Below, in pieces: positions 5,220 to 12,676 of a stretch of 23,880 nt of DNA; the stretch's first letter is position 1, and every line of letters starts with the position of its first letter. Under the pieces are notes generated by a model, which saw only the letters and a program-made list of their open reading frames with translations, had not been told where the DNA came from and did no database searches. The DNA is from a virus. The stretch is taken from positions 1-23,880 of the IMG/VR virus record IMGVR_UViG_3300006865_000030; one strand, written 5' to 3'. The position numbers and the translations under genes are program-made.

Positions 5220-6749
5220 ATGGCAGTTCGTTTCGACAGTACTTCCGACCGGGTGTTACATAGCAACCCGGACGTGGACGGCGATGATTTATATACTGCC
5301 GCAGCGTGGTTTTACCGCGTCGGCACGCCGTCGGCATACGGTACGCTCTATACGCTCAACACCAACGACACGGCGGGGAATACCAACATCGACGCGGTGC
5401 TTATCGACAGTTCCAACCGGCTGCAGTCCTACGTCGGCGATTCCATCGATTCCGGTTTCAGCTCGCCCGGCACGACGTTGAGCGCGAACACATGGTATTA
5501 CATCGCGTGGGTCAACAGCTCGCTGGGTGTCAATGGATTCAAGGTCTACGTCAACGGTGTGCTGGATACCGAAAATGCCTATGACCGCACGGGACGAACC
5601 GCTGCGTTCACGCGCGAGGAGATGGGAGCGATTTATTCCATCAATCAATATCTGTTCAACGGACGCGTGTCCAATTTCATGTTTTGGCGGCGGGTATTGA
5701 CGGCGAACGAAATCATCCGGCAGATGGGGCAGTTCGAGCCGATTTATCCCAATGATTTGCGTGTTTGGTCTCCATTCCGTGACCGCGGGACAGCCCGGCT
5801 GATGGAGTATTCCCGCGGCAACAATTGGACGGCAGCCGGGACGCTGACCGATGAGGCAGACCCGACATTATTTAATTATGTCTCCAACCGTCGTTATTTT
5901 TTTGGGCTGCCGTTGTACATTCCGGATACGTCCAGCCCGGTGTCCATTACGCTGGACACGGCGAGCGTTTCGGCTTCCGGGCAGCCGCTGACCATCGTTC
6001 CCGGCGCGGTGTCTGTGTCGCTGGCGACTGCGCTGGCGCAGGCTTTGGGTCAGGCGGCGTCCATCGTATCCACAGTATCCATACCATTGGATACGGCAAG
6101 CGTTTCCGCCTCCGGGCAGTCGTTGACGGTCGTTCCTGGTGCGGCGGCGGTGGCGTTGAGTTCGGCGGTAGTTTCTGCTATTGGGCGGGCATTGTCGGTT
6201 GTTCCGGGAGCGCGCACCATTACACTTTCCACCAGCCTGCTGACCGCGTCCGGGCAGACGCTTTCCGTCCATGTCGGGTATACTGTGGCATTGGACACAG
6301 CGGTCATCTCTGTCAATGGACAATCCATGACAGTCGTTCCCGGCGCGGTATCCACCGCGTTGGACACCGCCAGTTTGACCGCCTCCGGCGTTTCTCTGTT
6401 GGTCGTTCCCGGCGCGGTGTCTACAGCGCTGCAGACCGCCAGCCTGCTTGCCGATGGTACAGCGTTATCCGTTGTTCCCGGCGCGGCGCTTGTCGTTCTG
6501 GATACGGCGTCGGTACAGGCGGACGGACAGACCATCGCCGTCGTACCCGGAGGCGTAACCATCCTGTTGGATACTGCTGCTTTGATTGCCGGAGGACAGG
6601 CGGTCGATGTGTCCGCCCTCGGTGAGTTGATTGCCACTGTACGGGCGTGGACGCTGGATGACCGCGCCCTGAATTGGACGCTGGATGACCGCGCCCTGAA
6701 TTGGACGCTGGATGATAGAGACTTGGATTGGAGTGTCGATGACAGATAA
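5220..6749 (+). CDS. LamG-domain adhesin with two sets of tandem repeats
   Basis: A 509-aa virion protein. Residues about 1-200 form a concanavalin/LamG-like jelly roll (DDLYTAAAWFYR, NTWYYIAWVNSS, GFKVYVNGVLDT, FNGRVSNFMFWRRVLTANEI), a fold that often binds glycans. Residues about 241-466 hold roughly ten 22-23-aa units ending VVPGA (LDTASVSASGQSLTVVPGA type), predicted beta structure forming a stalk. Residues 477-508 are four nonapeptide units WTLDDRALN, WTLDDRALN, WTLDDRDLD and a shortened WSVDDR. The domain order suggests a receptor-binding or head-decoration fibre. It lies upstream of terminase, far from the tail tip genes, which leaves its attachment site open. Confidence 0.7.
   Translation: MAVRFDSTSDRVLHSNPDVDGDDLYTAAAWFYRVGTPSAYGTLYTLNTNDTAGNTNIDAVLIDSSNRLQSYVGDSIDSGFSSPGTTLSANTWYYIAWVNSSLGVNGFKVYVNGVLDTENAYDRTGRTAAFTREEMGAIYSINQYLFNGRVSNFMFWRRVLTANEIIRQMGQFEPIYPNDLRVWSPFRDRGTARLMEYSRGNNWTAAGTLTDEADPTLFNYVSNRRYFFGLPLYIPDTSSPVSITLDTASVSASGQPLTIVPGAVSVSLATALAQALGQAASIVSTVSIPLDTASVSASGQSLTVVPGAAAVALSSAVVSAIGRALSVVPGARTITLSTSLLTASGQTLSVHVGYTVALDTAVISVNGQSMTVVPGAVSTALDTASLTASGVSLLVVPGAVSTALQTASLLADGTALSVVPGAALVVLDTASVQADGQTIAVVPGGVTILLDTAALIAGGQAVDVSALGELIATVRAWTLDDRALNWTLDDRALNWTLDDRDLDWSVDDR
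5940..6617 (+). repeat. About ten tandem 66-69-bp repeats encoding the VVPGA beta units
   Basis: Units of 22-23 codons recur with consensus LDTAsvsAsGQsLtVVPGAvs. Copies near 5940, 6078 and 6350 to 6420 are closest, and GTTCCCGGCGCGG recurs almost unchanged in several units. Units 2 and 5 have lost the PGA ending. Such repeats allow length change by recombination. Confidence 0.75.
6648..6746 (+). repeat. 27-bp tandem repeats encoding WTLDDRALN
   Basis: Copies at 6648-6674 and 6675-6701 are identical in DNA, the third (6702-6728) starts the same and then diverges, and the fourth (from 6729) is a shortened, degenerate WSVDDR. The identical pair implies recent duplication. The next gene's ribosome-binding site lies inside the last copy. 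Confidence 0.8.
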
Positions 6750-7002
6750 TGCGCAACTCAGGATATTACATATCCGGCGCGGGTTATGCCGGACATTTAT
6801 CTCCATTCTTGACCGGATGGATGACGAGGAGGTTATTCGGCTGGGAGAGACGCCCGAAACGCGCCGCTCTGCGCTGGAGGAATATAAGCGGCAACTGGCA
6901 GAGATCGACGCGCAGATTACCGCCATTACCGGCACGCCTCCGCCGGTGGTGGTCAATCTCAAAACAGCCCGACTGTTCGGGCATTCAGATAATCTACATT
7001 GA
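6739..7002 (+). CDS. Small helical protein overlapping the adhesin gene
   Basis: The start is ATG 6739, preceded by GGAG at 6730-6733; an in-frame upstream start at 6712 lacks such a site. The 87-aa product has a basic start (LRILHIRRGLCR), a long charged amphipathic helix (about 45-65, RRSALEEYKRQLAEIDAQI) and a Pro-rich C-terminus. Its first 11 nt overlap the adhesin end. Small helical proteins directly after a fibre gene are often assembly chaperones or anchors, but that role is only inferred from position. Confidence 0.6.
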   Translation: MTDNAQLRILHIRRGLCRTFISILDRMDDEEVIRLGETPETRRSALEEYKRQLAEIDAQITAITGTPPPVVVNLKTARLFGHSDNLH

Positions 7003-7014
7003 GGAGATGAGACA

Positions 7015-7446
7015 ATGGCAGAAGGCGATGCACACGTAGTCAACAATTTCAAGGAACAACTGTTGCTAAAGACCATCAGTTGTACCGCTGATACGTTCAA
7101 AGTTGCGCTGTATTCGGACGCGTATTCGTCCACGCAAATCGACGGCGCAGACCCGGCGTACAGCACCACCAACGAAATCAGCGCGGCAAACTATACGGCG
7201 GGCGGACAGTCCATCGGAACGGCGGTTGTCACACAGGATGACACCAACGATTGGGCGAAATGGGATGATGATGGAACGGATGTGTCGTGGACAAGTCTCG
7301 GCGCAGCAACCATTCAACGCGCCATTTTATATGACGATACTACCGCCACAAAATGGCATTGTATCATTTGGGAAATTGCCACCAACTCCAACGGCGGCAA
7401 TTACACATTACAATTCGGCGCAAACGGTATCATGACTCTGGTGTAA
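7015..7446 (+). CDS. Virion structural protein (YSTTNEIsxxxYTAGGqs family)
   Basis: A 143-aa protein carrying the signature YSTTNEISAANYTAGGQS, preceded by FKVALYSDAY, an arrangement shared by many small uncharacterised virion proteins of siphophages and lambdoid-like phages near fibre genes. It is mainly beta, Asp/Thr/Ala-rich and ends NYTLQFGANGIMTLV. A strong GAGGAG ribosome-binding site lies upstream. The translation-initiation region is nearly identical (19 of 20 nt) to that of the portal gene. The family is known as structural, but its exact location in the particle is not known to me. Confidence 0.65.
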   Translation: MAEGDAHVVNNFKEQLLLKTISCTADTFKVALYSDAYSSTQIDGADPAYSTTNEISAANYTAGGQSIGTAVVTQDDTNDWAKWDDDGTDVSWTSLGAATIQRAILYDDTTATKWHCIIWEIATNSNGGNYTLQFGANGIMTLV

Positions 7447-7447
7447 C

Positions 7448-7774
7448 ATGGCGTCGGTACGCGAAATCAAACAAGGCAGGCAGGAACAGGGAGCGGACGA
7501 GGAGATTGTTTACACTTTGACCGTCCCCTCTACCTGGGGCGTGCCTACCGGCACACCAACCGTCACAGCCTATAGCGTCAGTGGATATGAAACCTACACG
7601 GACGTTACCAGCACGTTGTTCCCGTCCGGTACGCCGTCCATCGCCGGACAGGTCATCACGCTGCCGGTATGCAAGGGTATGACTGTCAATACTACTTATC
7701 GCATTGAGGTCAAGTTTTCGACTACCGGCGGCAGTATTTTCGAGCCGTACGCGCTGATTGACTGCAAGCGGTGA
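7448..7774 (+). CDS. Beta-sandwich virion protein (Ig-like)
   Basis: A 108-aa protein beginning 1 nt after the previous stop. After a charged N-terminal segment (VREIKQGRQEQGADEE) it has alternating beta strands: EIVYTLTVPSTWG, TVTAYSVSGYET, GQVITLPVCKGM, TYRIEVKFST. This pattern resembles Ig-like domains found in phage surface proteins that follow fibre genes. There is no clear ribosome-binding site, so translation is probably coupled to the upstream gene. Immediate proximity to the terminase module suggests a co-expressed virion component. Confidence 0.55.
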   Translation: MASVREIKQGRQEQGADEEIVYTLTVPSTWGVPTGTPTVTAYSVSGYETYTDVTSTLFPSGTPSIAGQVITLPVCKGMTVNTTYRIEVKFSTTGGSIFEPYALIDCKR

Positions 7775-7792
7775 CGAAATAATTGCTAACAA

Positions 7793-8185
7793 ATGGAAAG
7801 CAAAAAACGCAAACGCGGTAATCCGGCGTGGGTGAAAGGCGGCAAGTCTCCTAACCCCTCCGGGCGTCCAAAAGACGGCGAGTCCTGGGCGTCTATTATC
7901 AAGGCGGTGGGTGATATGTATCCCGCCGATATTATCGCGTTTGTCGGCAGGGATAACGACCTGGGCAAAATGTTAGCGAAACTGCCTCAGGGCGTCCAAA
8001 TGAAATATCTCGTGACCGCGCGTGTTTTCAGCGCGTTGATGTTCGAGCCATCCTCTGGATTGTGGAAAGAATTAATGGAACGCGCTGACGGGAAAGTGCA
8101 AAGTCTGGTGGATATTACCAGTGGAGGCGAGCCGGTCAAAGGTTATATTGGATTTTCACCGGACGAATGGGAAGATAATTCATGA
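7793..8185 (+). CDS. terS: Small terminase subunit-like protein (DUF5681-type N-terminus)
   Basis: A 130-aa protein that opens with the basic motif GNPAWVKGGKSPNPSGRPKD, matching the DUF5681 signature (KPGQSGNPxGRPKG) found in phage small terminases and DNA-packaging proteins. A helical middle region (SWASIIKAVGDMYP...) and an acidic C-terminus (SPDEWEDNS) follow. Its ATGA overlap with the large terminase gene strongly supports a role in recognising phage DNA and loading it onto TerL. The start follows an AT-rich spacer with only a weak ribosome-binding site. The packaging site may lie in or near this gene but is not visible. Confidence 0.75.
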   Translation: MESKKRKRGNPAWVKGGKSPNPSGRPKDGESWASIIKAVGDMYPADIIAFVGRDNDLGKMLAKLPQGVQMKYLVTARVFSALMFEPSSGLWKELMERADGKVQSLVDITSGGEPVKGYIGFSPDEWEDNS

Positions 8186-9462
8186 CGACCGTCATTGCGC
8201 CATATAAACCGCTGCCATGGCAGATTAAGCCGCTGGCTGATAAATCACAAACGCTTTTGTTGACAGGTTCGGCGGGCGGAGGTAAATCGCGCTGTGCCGC
8301 CGAAAAGGTCAATATGTATTGTTGGAAATATCCGGGTTCCACCTGGCTGATTTGTCGTAAAGCGCGTGAGTGGAACGGACATTCCATCATTCCGTTCATG
8401 TGGAAAACAGTCATGGGCATGGATAAGCGTATCAAGTTCAACGTCTCGAATGGTACGTTCCTGTACCCCAACCAGTCCATGATTTATTCCGCCGGAATGT
8501 ATGATGAACGGCAGCGGCAGGCGGCGCGTTCTATTGGCGGTGATGGTGGGCTGGATGGCGCGTGGCTGGAGGAGGCAAACGCATTCACACGGCAGGATTA
8601 CGAGGAAATCATTGGACGCGTACGACATACGGCGGCAGACTGGCAGCAAATCATCCTGACTACCAATCCTGATTCGCCGACCCATTGGATTTACACTGAC
8701 CTGATACAAGGCGGCGGCGCGGCAGTATATTACAGCAGCGCGTCGGACAATCCGAACAACTCAGCGGCGTACATCAACAACCTGCAGAAGATGACCGGTG
8801 TGCTGAAAGAGCGTTTGGTGTACGGCAGATGGGTACAGGCGGAGGGCGCGATATATGATGAGTATGACCCGCTTGTGCATTGTATCGACGCCGACAAAGT
8901 GCCTCCATTCATCCGGCGTTTTCGTGTGGTGGACTTTGGATATACTAATCCGTTTGTTTGTCAATGGTGGGGCATGGATGCTGATGGGCGATTGTATCTA
9001 TATCGTGAGTTATACGTCACGCAGCGTCTGGTGGAGGACTTAACGCGTCAAATCCTGCGATTGACCGGAGATGAATCGATTGAGGTGACTGTTGCCGACC
9101 ATGACGCCGAGGACAGGGCGACCATGGAGCGGCATGGCATTAGTACAACGCCGGCATATAAGGACGTATCATCCGGTATTCAGGCGGTCAAATCGCGCTT
9201 GGCGGTGCAACCGGACGGTAAGCCGCGGTTGTACTTTGTCCGCAATGCTCTGGTGCGCGTGGACGAATTGTTGGAAGCAGCCAAAAAACCATTTTGCACG
9301 GAGCAGGAAATTACCGGGTATGCGTGGCGCAAGTATGATGACGGGAAGCCGAACAAAGAGGAACCCGTCAAAATCAATGATCATGGTATGGACTCTATGC
9401 GGTATATAGTCATGTATGTTGACGGCAGACCGGATGCCACGAAACTGGTGGATTGGGTATAA
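8182..9462 (+). CDS. terL: Terminase large subunit (ATPase and nuclease)
   Basis: The motor that packages DNA into the prohead and cuts it. In the ATPase domain, Walker A is GSAGGGKS (residues 29-36), Walker B with catalytic acid is LDGAWLEEAN (124-133), and the coupling motif is TTNP (160-163). The RNase H-like nuclease domain has VVDFGYTNP (acid D251), VADHDAED (D306/D308) and a third acidic site at NDHGMD (D400/D404), in the normal spacing. Length 426 aa is normal for the family. It is flanked by TerS (ATGA overlap) and the portal, the standard packaging order. Confidence 0.95.
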   Translation: MTTVIAPYKPLPWQIKPLADKSQTLLLTGSAGGGKSRCAAEKVNMYCWKYPGSTWLICRKAREWNGHSIIPFMWKTVMGMDKRIKFNVSNGTFLYPNQSMIYSAGMYDERQRQAARSIGGDGGLDGAWLEEANAFTRQDYEEIIGRVRHTAADWQQIILTTNPDSPTHWIYTDLIQGGGAAVYYSSASDNPNNSAAYINNLQKMTGVLKERLVYGRWVQAEGAIYDEYDPLVHCIDADKVPPFIRRFRVVDFGYTNPFVCQWWGMDADGRLYLYRELYVTQRLVEDLTRQILRLTGDESIEVTVADHDAEDRATMERHGISTTPAYKDVSSGIQAVKSRLAVQPDGKPRLYFVRNALVRVDELLEAAKKPFCTEQEITGYAWRKYDDGKPNKEEPVKINDHGMDSMRYIVMYVDGRPDATKLVDWV

Positions 9463-9477
9463 CGAGGAGATGAGATA

Positions 9478-11058
9478 ATGGCATTCTTTGGACTGATAAC
9501 GCGCCGGGAACATGCGGAGATGATGGAGGCTCTTAAAGCCGACTTCATGAAAAATCTTCCGAAATTTCTGTTGGAAACGGCAGATGTCGAGAAATGGAAC
9601 TTGCCCAATCCTGCGGTGTACGAAAATCAAGCCGATTTATTCCGCAAACTGTCATGGGTATTACAGGCGGTGGACATCACCGCCTCGGCAGCCGCATTGA
9701 CTCCGTTAAGCGTCAAGCGCATTGTGTCGGGAGTCGAGCCGAAAAAAATACCACATCACGAGTTCGAGATGTTATTATTACATCCGAATCCGCTTGACTC
9801 TCGTTATGAGTTTTTATACGGAACGATTTCCATGATGATGTTGACCGGGAATGCGTATTGGTATCTCAGTTGTGACAGCGAAAACGAACCGCCCAGCGAA
9901 TTGTGGCTAATACCGTCTCACATGATAGAACCCATTCCGGACGGGCGGATGTACATTCGCGGATACAAATACAACCCTGGCAACGGAACGGAAATATTTC
10001 TGGAGAAATGGCAGATTTGTCATTTTCGCAGGTTCAATCCATTCAGTCGTTTTGTCGGATTGTCGGCTATTGAGTCCATTGCCATGACATCCCAGATGGA
10101 TTTGGCGATGCAGGAGTGGAATACAAAATTCTTTGGCGAATATAACGCCCGCCTGCCGGGTATCTTGACGTTTGAACAAATGATTGCCGACACGACCTGG
10201 GATGACATAAAAAAGAATACGCGGGAGGCGTCCAAAAAACGGGAATTACTGATGCTGCGCGGCGTCGGACAGGGCGCGGTACAATGGATGCAGAACGCGG
10301 TCAGTCAGAAGGAGATGGAATTTCTCAACGGGCGCATGTTCAACCGGGATGAGATTTGGAACACGCTCGCGCCGGGAATGGTATCCATGTTAAGCGAAAA
10401 CGCAACCGAAGCAAATTCAAGAACGGGCGCGGCGGTTTTCAACGAACGGACTATTTACCCAAAACACATTCTGATATCGCAAAAGGTGACGAATGAAATC
10501 CTGCCGCGTTACGGAGGGCGTCCTCTATTGTGTGAGTTTGATGACATCCGTGTGGTAGACCGTCAGTTACAAATGGACGAACAGCGGCTATATAGTGAAT
10601 CGCATACTATCGCCGAAATCCGCAAAAAATATTATAACGAGGAGCCGCTTGGAGACGAGCGGGACGAATTATTTCCGTCGCAGGTTACGGCGTCTGCCGT
10701 TCAACCTGCCGATGCGGAATTTAATAATGACGAACTGGAACGAAACACCAATGAACAGAAAATAACGGATGAGGAGAAGGAAAAAGAAAAACAGGCGCAG
10801 GCAACAAAAGCAGTTTTGGATGAACTTGGACGCTGGGAACGAAAAGCGTTGCGCTTGATTGGAAAAAAGACTGAGTTCATTAGCGACACCATTCCGGAAT
10901 ACATTGTGAAATATGTCGAGAAACGTCTGCCCGGCTGCTTATCAGAAACGGCGGTCAAGGCAGTATTTGATACTGCCCGCCGGGATGTAATGCCGCAGCC
11001 ACCGGAGGCGGAGCTGGTTTTGCGTGGTTTGATTGAAACGTTGAGGACATTGCGATGA
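9478..11058 (+). CDS. Portal protein (HK97/SPP1-like), with long C-terminal extension
   Basis: Forms the dodecameric ring at one capsid vertex through which DNA passes. Typical features are the clip/wing region LLLHPNPLDSRYEFLYGTIS, GNAYWYLSCD, ELWLIPSHMIEPIPDGR, WQICHFRRFNPFSRFVGLSAIE, and the C-terminal EATEANSRTGAAVF/ERTIYP-type segment. Residues past about 400 form a charged coiled-coil and helical extension (EEKEKEKQAQATKAVLDELG and beyond), making it longer (526 aa) than many portals of 400-450 aa. The start is set by a strong GAGGAG site. The stop overlaps the next gene (ATGA). Gene order after TerL confirms the call. Confidence 0.92.
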   Translation: MAFFGLITRREHAEMMEALKADFMKNLPKFLLETADVEKWNLPNPAVYENQADLFRKLSWVLQAVDITASAAALTPLSVKRIVSGVEPKKIPHHEFEMLLLHPNPLDSRYEFLYGTISMMMLTGNAYWYLSCDSENEPPSELWLIPSHMIEPIPDGRMYIRGYKYNPGNGTEIFLEKWQICHFRRFNPFSRFVGLSAIESIAMTSQMDLAMQEWNTKFFGEYNARLPGILTFEQMIADTTWDDIKKNTREASKKRELLMLRGVGQGAVQWMQNAVSQKEMEFLNGRMFNRDEIWNTLAPGMVSMLSENATEANSRTGAAVFNERTIYPKHILISQKVTNEILPRYGGRPLLCEFDDIRVVDRQLQMDEQRLYSESHTIAEIRKKYYNEEPLGDERDELFPSQVTASAVQPADAEFNNDELERNTNEQKITDEEKEKEKQAQATKAVLDELGRWERKALRLIGKKTEFISDTIPEYIVKYVEKRLPGCLSETAVKAVFDTARRDVMPQPPEAELVLRGLIETLRTLR

Positions 11059-11735
11059 CGAACGGCATACGCAACGCCATTGAGTATCTGTATAAATATC
11101 AAGTGGATATTCCGCTTGATGTGATTGTTCACGCAGTCAAAGCGGGCGCGTTGAAGTCTGAATCCGACTTGACTGACGTCCGGGCGCGTTATAACGACGC
11201 TATTATCGATGCGATTGTATTGTATTTCGAGGGTGGGTCGTTGGTGGCTGCAAGAAACTCATTCAAGCGCGCCGCGACAGAGGCGTTTGGCGCGGCGGTA
11301 GATACTGGCTGGGAGGACGGCGGTGAGACGCCGCCGTTGGATGCGGAATTATTGTCATGGTTCAATGCCCGCGTCAATGAGGAATATGCCCATATTGACT
11401 CGTTGTTCGAGCAAATCAAAATGTTAAAAAAAGAGCCGGATTTCGATTATTTCTCATGGGCAACGCAGCGGGCGGACGGTTATACTAGTACATTGCGTGA
11501 GATTTATAATCACGCGGTGCTGGCTGCCAAAGGCGGACAGTTGTTGACATGGCGGCTGGGAAACACGGAAGTACATTGTGACACATGCAAAAAACTGGAC
11601 GGCGGCAGCCATCGGGCGTCATGGTATATCGGACGGGATTACATTCCAGGAAAACCGGGCGCGGCGATGGACTGCCATGGGTATAATTGTGATTGTAAAT
11701 TATTCGACAAAAACGGAAAGTTGATTTCCATTTGA
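11055..11735 (+). CDS. MuF-like minor head protein with C-terminal zinc-binding cysteines
   Basis: A 226-aa protein following the portal, with an all-helical N-terminal part (to about 165) and a C-terminal Cys cluster: C175-x2-C178 (CDTCKKLDG), then PGKPGAAMDCHGYNCDC with C207, H208, C212 and C214. This C/H pattern and the Gly-rich core are those of phage head morphogenesis (MuF/gp7-like) domains, whose proteins sit at the portal vertex or inside the head. Spacing suits a structural zinc site. Its final codons contain the -35 of a probable promoter for the capsid genes. Confidence 0.75.
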   Translation: MTNGIRNAIEYLYKYQVDIPLDVIVHAVKAGALKSESDLTDVRARYNDAIIDAIVLYFEGGSLVAARNSFKRAATEAFGAAVDTGWEDGGETPPLDAELLSWFNARVNEEYAHIDSLFEQIKMLKKEPDFDYFSWATQRADGYTSTLREIYNHAVLAAKGGQLLTWRLGNTEVHCDTCKKLDGGSHRASWYIGRDYIPGKPGAAMDCHGYNCDCKLFDKNGKLISI

Positions 11736-11749
11736 TTCTGTGGTAATAT
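11721..11749 (+). promoter_or_regulatory. Promoter for the capsid operon (-35 TTGATT, TGg, -10 TAATAT)
   Basis: TTGATT at 11721-11726, a 17-nt spacer, extended-motif TG at 11741-11742 and TAATAT at 11744-11749. The -35 matches 4/6 and the -10 4/6 of consensus, with ideal spacing and a TGn extension. The start point would be near 11756, about 105 nt before ATG 11861. The leader contains the attenuator-like hairpins. Confidence 0.5.
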
Positions 11750-11772
11750 GTTATCAATAAAATAATCACGAG

Positions 11773-11848
11773 AGTTGTCTGAGACAATCATTTTGTAGAC
11801 AACTGAAAAGCCCCGTTAATGTGGTTTTTTTCAGTTGTCTATTTTTTT
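11773..11848 (+). terminator. Attenuator-like leader: alternative antiterminator and intrinsic terminator
   Basis: Arm 2 (AGACAACTGAAAA, 11797-11809) is the perfect reverse complement of arm 3 (11828-11840), giving a 13-bp stem followed by A and seven T residues (11842-11848): an intrinsic terminator. Arm 1 (AGTTGTCT, 11773-11780) is the reverse complement of the first 8 bases of arm 2, so 1:2 pairing would prevent the terminator. TTGTCT-G-AGACAA at 11775-11787 can also fold locally. It may simply end the upstream transcript, with the extra arm a coincidence. Confidence 0.7.
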
Positions 11849-11860
11849 GGGATGATGAAC

Positions 11861-12676
11861 ATGCCGGATATATCACAATACGACAATATGGATGATTGGA
11901 TGAGCGCGTGCATCCCCGTCAGGATAGCGGAGCGGGATGACCGTGACCAGGCGGTGGCGGTCTGCATGAGTCAGTGGACGGAAAAGAACGCCGCGAAATA
12001 TTCTACTTTATGGAACGCGATAAAAGCGGTCGGCGATTGGGAACTGGATGTTCTGGCGATTCCGTTTCACGTCAAGGATTCGGATGGGCAATGGTTCGAT
12101 GAGCAGACGGACATTATGCCTGATGCGTTTCAAACGCCGCTGATTGTATATCAGCATGGCATTGAACAGGGAGCAAAACGGATGCAGGAAAAGCCGCTGA
12201 TTATTGGTAAGAGCGTCGCCGGCACGCTCAAAAAAATGGTGGATGGTTGGCATGTACGAGTCATTTTGGACAAGACGGTTCAGGCTGCCAAGACCGTCAT
12301 GGATGCAGCCAAGCGCGGTATGGTGTCTGTGTCCAGCGGTTCTATTTCTCATTTGGCGCGGCTGGACATTGGTGGAAAATTGATTAAGTATGAGAAAAAC
12401 AGACCGGGACGAATTGCGGTATGGGCTTTGGGAGAGGTGTCATTATGGGAACGCGGCAATGGGAACATTACGCCCGCCTCTCCTTTCGCGGTTGCCATGC
12501 CGGTTATGAAGGCAATGTATCGGGATGCTGGACTGCCGTTCCCCGATTTGCGCAATATCCATGGCGATGTGCCAGAGGCGGATGACGCGGCGCACCGCGC
12601 GAGAATTGCGGAAATCAAACGGGAGACAAACAGGCATTTGTCCAATATCGAAAAACTATTAGGAGAATCATCATGA
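11861..12676 (+). CDS. Prohead maturation protease (HK97 S78-like)
   Basis: A 271-aa protein, counted from ATG 11861. ATGs at 11852 and 11855 are also possible, but ATG 11819 lies inside the terminator loop. The N-terminal segment MDDWMSACIPVRIAERDDRDQAVAVCMSQW contains a conserved Cys-x-P...DQAVAxCxSxW motif seen at the front of phage capsid-protease proteins. The protease part has the candidate catalytic His in LIVYQHG (H99) and Ser in GMVSVSSGS (S156 or S158), then RPGRIAVWALGEVSLWERG. It should cleave the capsid delta domain during maturation. The ATGA overlap with the capsid gene supports the call. Confidence 0.8.
   Translation: MPDISQYDNMDDWMSACIPVRIAERDDRDQAVAVCMSQWTEKNAAKYSTLWNAIKAVGDWELDVLAIPFHVKDSDGQWFDEQTDIMPDAFQTPLIVYQHGIEQGAKRMQEKPLIIGKSVAGTLKKMVDGWHVRVILDKTVQAAKTVMDAAKRGMVSVSSGSISHLARLDIGGKLIKYEKNRPGRIAVWALGEVSLWERGNGNITPASPFAVAMPVMKAMYRDAGLPFPDLRNIHGDVPEADDAAHRARIAEIKRETNRHLSNIEKLLGESS

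Noticed and set aside
5220-6749. Diversity-generating retroelement target in the adhesin
   Set aside because: No reverse transcriptase gene or template repeat is present in the window; the repeats are tandem structural units in one gene.
6749-7039. Alternative + frame ORF overlapping 6739-7002
   Set aside because: It lacks a ribosome-binding site and overlaps two better-supported genes; its product is Trp/Arg-rich shadow sequence.
11775-11787. TTGTCTGAGACAA palindrome as a repressor operator
   Set aside because: It is explained better as part of the RNA arms of the attenuator-like leader; no repeats are seen at the other promoters.
11819-11860. ATG 11819 as start of the prohead protease
   Set aside because: It lies in the loop of the terminator hairpin, and the added residues (WFFSVVYFFG) simply translate the terminator's T-rich arm and tract.
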